A program made the translations under genes and the position numbers. The notes below the pieces were generated by a model that was not told where the DNA came from, did not search any database, and was given only the letters and a program-made list of their open reading frames with translations. From Chloroflexota bacterium (lineage in GTDB: Bacteria > Chloroflexota > Anaerolineae > Anaerolineales > UBA4823), in contig JAGDMX010000016.1 in the NCBI GenBank assembly GCA_017860725.1, forward strand, positions 1 through 17,723: a stretch of DNA of 17,723 bases, in the 5' to 3' direction. This document shows, in pieces, positions 14,105 to 17,723 of the stretch. Numbering within the stretch: position 1 is the first letter of the stretch; each line of letters opens with the position of its first letter.

Positions 14105-15839
14105 GAAAAAAAGAGCCAATTTTCAATGGTTTGCAATGGATTTGCATATCCATTCGCAAGAATCAAGCGATTATCAACAGCCTGGAGCGAGTATTTTAGA
14201 AATTTTGCACCGGGCGGAAGGACGTGGCCTGGACATTATCTCGGTCACGGACCATAACACAGTGCATGGCTACCGCCAGCTCCAGGATGAAATCCAGCAG
14301 CTTGAGCTTTTGGAGCGATTGAAACGTGCCCTGCCTGAGGAGCAATCCCGCCTGGCGGAATATCGCCGGCTGATGGAAAAGATTTTACTCCTTCCGGGAT
14401 TTGAGTTTACTGCGACATTCGGTTTCCATATTCTAGCGATCTTTCCGCCGGACAAGTCACCACGCGAGCTGGAGCACCTGCTGCTTACTTTGAATATCCC
14501 TGCCGATCAGCTCGACGATGGGTCCGCTACTGTGGGAGCCACCAGCGATGTTCTGACGGCGTACCGCTTGATCGATGAGGCGGGCGGCTTGGTGATCGCC
14601 GCGCATGCCAACTCCAGCAACGGCGTTGCCATGCGGGGTTTCCCCATTGGTGGGCAAACAAAGATTGCCTATACCCAGGATCCTCACCTGCACGCATTGG
14701 AGGTCACCGACCTGGAGAACAAGGGTAAAAACAGCACGGCGGCATTTTTTAATGGCACCAAACCCGAATACCCCCGCCATATGCATTGTATTCAGGGCTC
14801 TGATGCTCACCGCCTGACGATCGATCCGGCTCGCAAGAAAAACCTAGGGGTGGGTGACCGTGCTACGGATGTCCTGCTGCCGGAGGTTAGCTTCGAGGCG
14901 CTCAAAGAGCTTTTCCAAACCAATGATTTTGCGCGTACTCGCCCTCACCGATTTACCGCTGAACCGGCTTACGATTTTATCCGCGCCGCGCAAGAGGAAG
15001 GTCCCAATATTATCCAGGACTTTCATGAAAGTGTCTCTGTGCGTGGCGGCCAGCGCTACGCTGTGCTGGCGGATATCTGCGCTCTGGCAAACATGAATGG
15101 CGGCACACTTTACCTGGGTTTGAGTGCTGATCCCAAAAAGCCGATTAATGGCATCAGTGACGCCGAGCAGCTGGTCTCCCAGCTCGAGAAAGAAATCAGC
15201 AACCGCATCAGCCCGCAGCTGGCATGTACATTAGATGCTCACGAAACAGGTGGAAAAAAGATTGTGCGCGTCCTGGTGCCACGCGGCGAAGATCCTCCGT
15301 ATGCAGTCGATGATTACAAGATCTACGTACGCTCCGAAGCAGAGACCGACCTGGCAGTACGGGACGAGATCGTCAGCCTGGTGCTGCGCAATCCCCCACG
15401 CCAGGTAGTCGAACAGGCACCGGCTGCACAGGTTGAAACCAAAGCCTTGCCGCAGCTGCCCACTACCGAAATTGCGCTGGCTGACGGGGCGCCGCGCACT
15501 GGGGTGGAAGTTGTCTCGGTCGAGGAACGCAATGGTGGGCGTTATTACACTGTACGTGATCTACGCAATGGTGACGTCGTCAAGAATGTGACCCATACCT
15601 CCGCCAGGAGGCTGTGGCATTACGCCATCACCAGCCATGCCCAACTACCGGATGATCTGTCGCAGGTGGATATCCAGTGGCAGGGCGAATTGGGACTGCT
15701 GCGCCGTCATAAACAGGGCAAAAGTACCCGCTACGACCTGGTTCAACGCACCCGGGACGGGTATCGCTATTATTTTGGTGTCACCGACGACGGCATTCAT
15801 GGAGCCTGGCGGCAGCTGGTGGGACAGGAAGATGAGTGA
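14097..15839 (+). CDS. PHP-domain phosphoesterase fused to an AlbA_2 (Schlafen-type) domain
   Basis: A 580-residue protein. Residues 13 to about 245 form a PHP metal-dependent phosphoesterase domain with the ligands in place: H17 and H19 (DLHIHS), D52/H53 (TDHNT), E103, H111, H170 (IAAH) and D236/H238 (GSDAH). Residues about 308-430 match the AlbA_2 domain of the Schlafen/AAA_4 group (E-x-x-S-V near the start, LANMNGGTLYLGLS, VLVPRGEDPPY, YKIYVRSEAET). This domain binds nucleic acid or nucleotides in characterised relatives. A proline-rich linker leads to an unassigned beta-rich C-terminus (about 465-575). The GTG at 14097 overlaps the end of lon by 8 nt; GAAGG (14086-14090) lies 6 nt upstream. 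A nuclease or nucleotide-phosphatase role is inference; the substrate is unknown. Confidence 0.88.
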   Translation: MAKKKRANFQWFAMDLHIHSQESSDYQQPGASILEILHRAEGRGLDIISVTDHNTVHGYRQLQDEIQQLELLERLKRALPEEQSRLAEYRRLMEKILLLPGFEFTATFGFHILAIFPPDKSPRELEHLLLTLNIPADQLDDGSATVGATSDVLTAYRLIDEAGGLVIAAHANSSNGVAMRGFPIGGQTKIAYTQDPHLHALEVTDLENKGKNSTAAFFNGTKPEYPRHMHCIQGSDAHRLTIDPARKKNLGVGDRATDVLLPEVSFEALKELFQTNDFARTRPHRFTAEPAYDFIRAAQEEGPNIIQDFHESVSVRGGQRYAVLADICALANMNGGTLYLGLSADPKKPINGISDAEQLVSQLEKEISNRISPQLACTLDAHETGGKKIVRVLVPRGEDPPYAVDDYKIYVRSEAETDLAVRDEIVSLVLRNPPRQVVEQAPAAQVETKALPQLPTTEIALADGAPRTGVEVVSVEERNGGRYYTVRDLRNGDVVKNVTHTSARRLWHYAITSHAQLPDDLSQVDIQWQGELGLLRRHKQGKSTRYDLVQRTRDGYRYYFGVTDDGIHGAWRQLVGQEDE

Positions 15840-16281
15840 CCGGGAGGCGAGCCTGGCGGATTCCTATAAGATCCGTGAGTTCCGCTACCCGGAGGATTAT
15901 CAGGCGGTAATTGATTTGTGGGAGAATGCCGGTCCGGGCATTCATGTACGTCGCTCGGATCAACCGGAGGAAATCGTCAAGAAGCTCGAACGCGATCCCG
16001 ATCTTTTTCTGGTAGCCGAATTACAAGGCCGGATGATTGGCAGCGTGGTGGGTGGATTCGATGGACGACGAGGGATGATGTATCATCTGGCGGTGGAGAC
16101 AGCATATCGCCAGCGAGGAATTGGGCTGGCGTTGATGGACGAGCTGGAACGACGGCTGCGTTCCAAAGGCTGCATCCGCTACTATCTGCTGGTGACGAAG
16201 GATAACGAAGCTGCCATCCGATTTTATGAGGCGCATGGCTGGACTCTGATGGACTTGTATACATACGCAAAGGACCTGTAA
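15832..16281 (+). CDS. GNAT-family N-acetyltransferase
   Basis: A 149-residue acyltransferase that moves an acetyl group from acetyl-CoA to an amine. Motif A, which binds the CoA pyrophosphate, is visible at about 85-100 (HLAVETAYRQRGIGLALMDE, with the Q/R-x-x-G-x-G core R93-Q94-R95-G96-I97-G98). Motif B is NEAAIRFYEAHGW (125-137). It is close in pattern to RimI/YpeA-type enzymes, but the substrate cannot be read. The ATG at 15832 overlaps the PHP gene stop by 8 nt. A longer open frame upstream lies within the PHP gene in another frame and is not used. mogA starts 2 nt after its stop. Confidence 0.9.
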   Translation: MSDREASLADSYKIREFRYPEDYQAVIDLWENAGPGIHVRRSDQPEEIVKKLERDPDLFLVAELQGRMIGSVVGGFDGRRGMMYHLAVETAYRQRGIGLALMDELERRLRSKGCIRYYLLVTKDNEAAIRFYEAHGWTLMDLYTYAKDL

Positions 16282-16283
16282 TA

Positions 16284-16793
16284 ATGATACGCGTGGGGAT
16301 CCTGACGGTCTCGGATCGCTCGGCGCGCGGCGAGCGCCTGGATGCCTCCGGTCCGGCATTGGAGGCGGTTGTATTGCAGCAGGGATGGCAGGTATTGTTT
16401 AAGGCTGTCCTTCCAGATGACCTGCTGGCGGTGCGCGACTTGCTGGCTGACTGGGCGGATAGTGATGAATTGGATCTTATCTTGACTACAGGTGGGACCG
16501 GATTTGCGCCGCGCGATGTCACCCCAGAGGCCACAAATGCCGTGATTCAACGCCCAGCCCCGGGATTGCCAGAGGCGATGCGCCAGGCGAGCTTGCGGGT
16601 TACACCACATGCCATGCTCTCGCGGGCAGCGGCCGGCATCCGTGGCCGGACATTGATCGTCAACCTGCCGGGTAGCCCACAAGGCGCGGTAGAAAACCTG
16701 AACACCATCCTGCTGGTGCTGCCCCATGCTGTGCAGTTGTTGCGTTCCGACCCTGGAGCTGAAGCCTCGCACCGGTCGTCAGCCGCACAGTGA
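16284..16793 (+). CDS. MogA/MoaB-family molybdenum cofactor enzyme (molybdopterin adenylyltransferase)
   Basis: Activates molybdopterin by adenylation before molybdenum insertion. The 169-residue protein starts with MIRVGILTVSDRSARGE. It has the TTGGTGFAPRDVTPEAT motif (68-84) that binds the cofactor and the NLPGSPQGAVENL motif (127-139), both hallmarks of the MogA/MoaB/CinA fold. Full-length and intact. Whether it is MogA or the closely related MoaB cannot be settled from motifs alone. AGGA (16271-16274) lies 9 nt before the ATG, and the gene is 2 nt from the acetyltransferase. No other Moco gene is in the window. Confidence 0.92.
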   Translation: MIRVGILTVSDRSARGERLDASGPALEAVVLQQGWQVLFKAVLPDDLLAVRDLLADWADSDELDLILTTGGTGFAPRDVTPEATNAVIQRPAPGLPEAMRQASLRVTPHAMLSRAAAGIRGRTLIVNLPGSPQGAVENLNTILLVLPHAVQLLRSDPGAEASHRSSAAQ

Positions 16794-16797
16794 TCTA

Positions 16798-16806
16798 TGC
16801 TATAAT
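16798..16806 (+). promoter_or_regulatory. Extended -10 promoter for lepB
   Basis: TGCTATAAT, a perfect TATAAT with a TGn extension, lies just past the mogA stop and 28 bp before the lepB ATG. The -35 region at 17 bp (GTCAGC) is poor. It would give lepB its own transcript besides read-through from the block. Confidence 0.5.
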
Positions 16807-16834
16807 CACTTCGAAATCTCCCGCTGGGGCTTTG

Positions 16835-17434
16835 ATGGATCAATTCTTTACCGAACAACGACCTGATCCTGTTTCAAGCGATCAGGAAAGCCATAACACC
16901 CGCCGTATATTTGTGGATATGCTGCAAACGCTATTGCTGTCTGCAGCGATCTTTTTAGCTTTAAATTTTATCTCCGCCCGTATACGCATTGAGTCGGTCA
17001 GCATGCAGCCAACTCTCTACGAAAATGATTTTGTGCTGGTGAATCGCCTGGCTTATAAAATGGGGCAGCCGGGGCGTGGAGATGTGATCGTCTTCCATTA
17101 CCCACCAAACCCGGAGCAGGAACCTTATATCAAACGCGTCATCGGCCTGCCCGGGGATACGGTTGAGGTACGTGATGGTCTGGTTTTCGTAAATGGCAAT
17201 CTGATCCGAGAGCCTTACATAAAAAACGCCCCAGCCTATTCTGGGGTCTGGCAGGTTCCTCAGGATTCGCTGTTTGTATTAGGGGATAACCGCAACAACT
17301 CGTCCGACTCGCATGCCTGGGGATTCGTGCCGTTGCAGAATGTGATCGGTACTGCGGAATTTGTATATTTGCCGCCTGCTCACTGGCAGGTGCTCAATCC
17401 CAGTCAGGCGCTGGCGGCAGAGCCGCAGCCCTAA
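16835..17434 (+). CDS. lepB: Signal peptidase I
   Basis: Membrane-bound serine protease that removes signal peptides from exported proteins. The 199-residue protein has one N-terminal membrane segment (about 29-46) followed by the catalytic domain. Box B carries Ser56 (SVSMQPTL), box D carries Lys100 (YIKRVIGLPGD), the Ser-Lys dyad, and box E is GDNRNNSSDSHAWGFVP. A single membrane span and this length are typical of Gram-positive and Chloroflexota-type enzymes. The open frame continues upstream to a GTG at 16790, but the promoter at 16798-16806 places the mRNA start after it. The ATG at 16835, with a GGGG 5 nt upstream, is therefore chosen. It ends 9 bp from the convergent acyl-CoA dehydrogenase gene. 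Confidence 0.95.
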   Translation: MDQFFTEQRPDPVSSDQESHNTRRIFVDMLQTLLLSAAIFLALNFISARIRIESVSMQPTLYENDFVLVNRLAYKMGQPGRGDVIVFHYPPNPEQEPYIKRVIGLPGDTVEVRDGLVFVNGNLIREPYIKNAPAYSGVWQVPQDSLFVLGDNRNNSSDSHAWGFVPLQNVIGTAEFVYLPPAHWQVLNPSQALAAEPQP

Positions 17435-17443
17435 AATCTCCAG

Positions 17444-17723
17444 CTAACTCCCTTGAATAATATGGCGGGCGATGACCAGGCGCTGGATTTCGCTGGTGCC
17501 CTCGCCGATGGTCATCAGGCGGGCGTCGCGGTAGATGCGCTCCACCGGATACTCACTGGAATAGCCATACCCCCCGTAAATCTGGATCGCATTGCGGCAG
17601 ACGCGCTCGGCCATCTCGGTGGCGAACATCTTGGCCATGGCTGCTTCCTTATGGTAGGGACGTCCCTGTTCCTTGAGCCAGGCTGCTTTGTATAACAGCG
17701 TCCGGGCGGCTTCGATCTCCGTG
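17444..17723 (-). CDS. Acyl-CoA dehydrogenase, C-terminal fragment (runs off right edge)
   Basis: The last 92 or so residues of an FAD-dependent acyl-CoA dehydrogenase, which introduces the first double bond in beta-oxidation or branched amino acid breakdown. The frame is open to the window end, starting T-E-I-E-A-A-R-T-L-L-Y-K-A-A-W. It contains AVQIYGG-like NAIQIYGGYGYSSEYPVER and IGEGTSEIQRLVIARHI near the end, the family's C-terminal signature. The Glu in GEGT sits at the catalytic base position used in short- and medium-chain enzymes. An internal ATG at 17638 is not the start. Chain-length preference cannot be judged from this part. Confidence 0.95.
   Translation of the reverse strand, partial: TEIEAARTLLYKAAWLKEQGRPYHKEAAMAKMFATEMAERVCRNAIQIYGGYGYSSEYPVERIYRDARLMTIGEGTSEIQRLVIARHIIQGS

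Noticed and set aside
15637..15831. Upstream extension of the acetyltransferase frame
   Set aside because: It lies wholly within the PHP gene in another frame; the GNAT fold begins after the ATG at 15832.
1..17723. CRISPR array, insertion sequence or prophage
   Set aside because: No regularly spaced repeats, transposase, integrase or terminal inverted repeats were seen on either strand.

Overview
The window reads as chromosomal DNA of a member of the Chloroflexota, most likely class Anaerolineae. This rests on the flavour of the proteins (a small cysteine-rich protein and a winged-helix pair of the kind I associate with that class, and an Arg-type EF-P) and on moderate GC with Shine-Dalgarno starts. 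It is inference, since there is no rRNA or other marker gene. I see no insertion sequence, phage gene, CRISPR array or transfer boundary; base and codon use look uniform.

Left block, minus strand (about 1-6940). Reading along the transcripts from right to left: efp, a Cys-rich 109-residue protein and a HAD-DinB fusion form one tight operon from a good sigma-70-type promoter at 7044-7072. Next come fabF and fabH (fatty acid elongation and initiation, 20 bp apart), then ftsH with its own extended -10 promoter. The start of a GcvT/YgfZ-like gene then runs off the left edge. A long hairpin lies between ftsH and that gene.

Middle (about 6940-9010). A divergent region separates efp from an exported LysM-M23 cell-wall hydrolase on the plus strand. 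That gene converges on a small DUF2007-like gene. The DUF2007-like gene in turn diverges, from overlapping -10 boxes and tandem 9-bp repeats, from the long plus-strand block.

Right block, plus strand (9015-17434). Two unrecognised proteins with winged-helix-like segments are followed by tRNA-Arg(TCT), hsp20, lon, a PHP-AlbA_2 fusion, a GNAT acetyltransferase, a MogA-type Moco enzyme and signal peptidase I. The spacing is very tight: hsp20 starts 4 nt after the tRNA, lon 7 nt after hsp20, and lon/PHP and PHP/GNAT each overlap by 8 nt. A convergent acyl-CoA dehydrogenase fragment closes the window.

The common theme is protein quality control and export (FtsH, Hsp20, Lon, LepB) with envelope and lipid synthesis. 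The least explained parts, and the best candidates for something undescribed, are the winged-helix gene pair at 9015-11060, the tRNA-hsp20 junction, and the PHP-AlbA_2 protein coupled to Lon.
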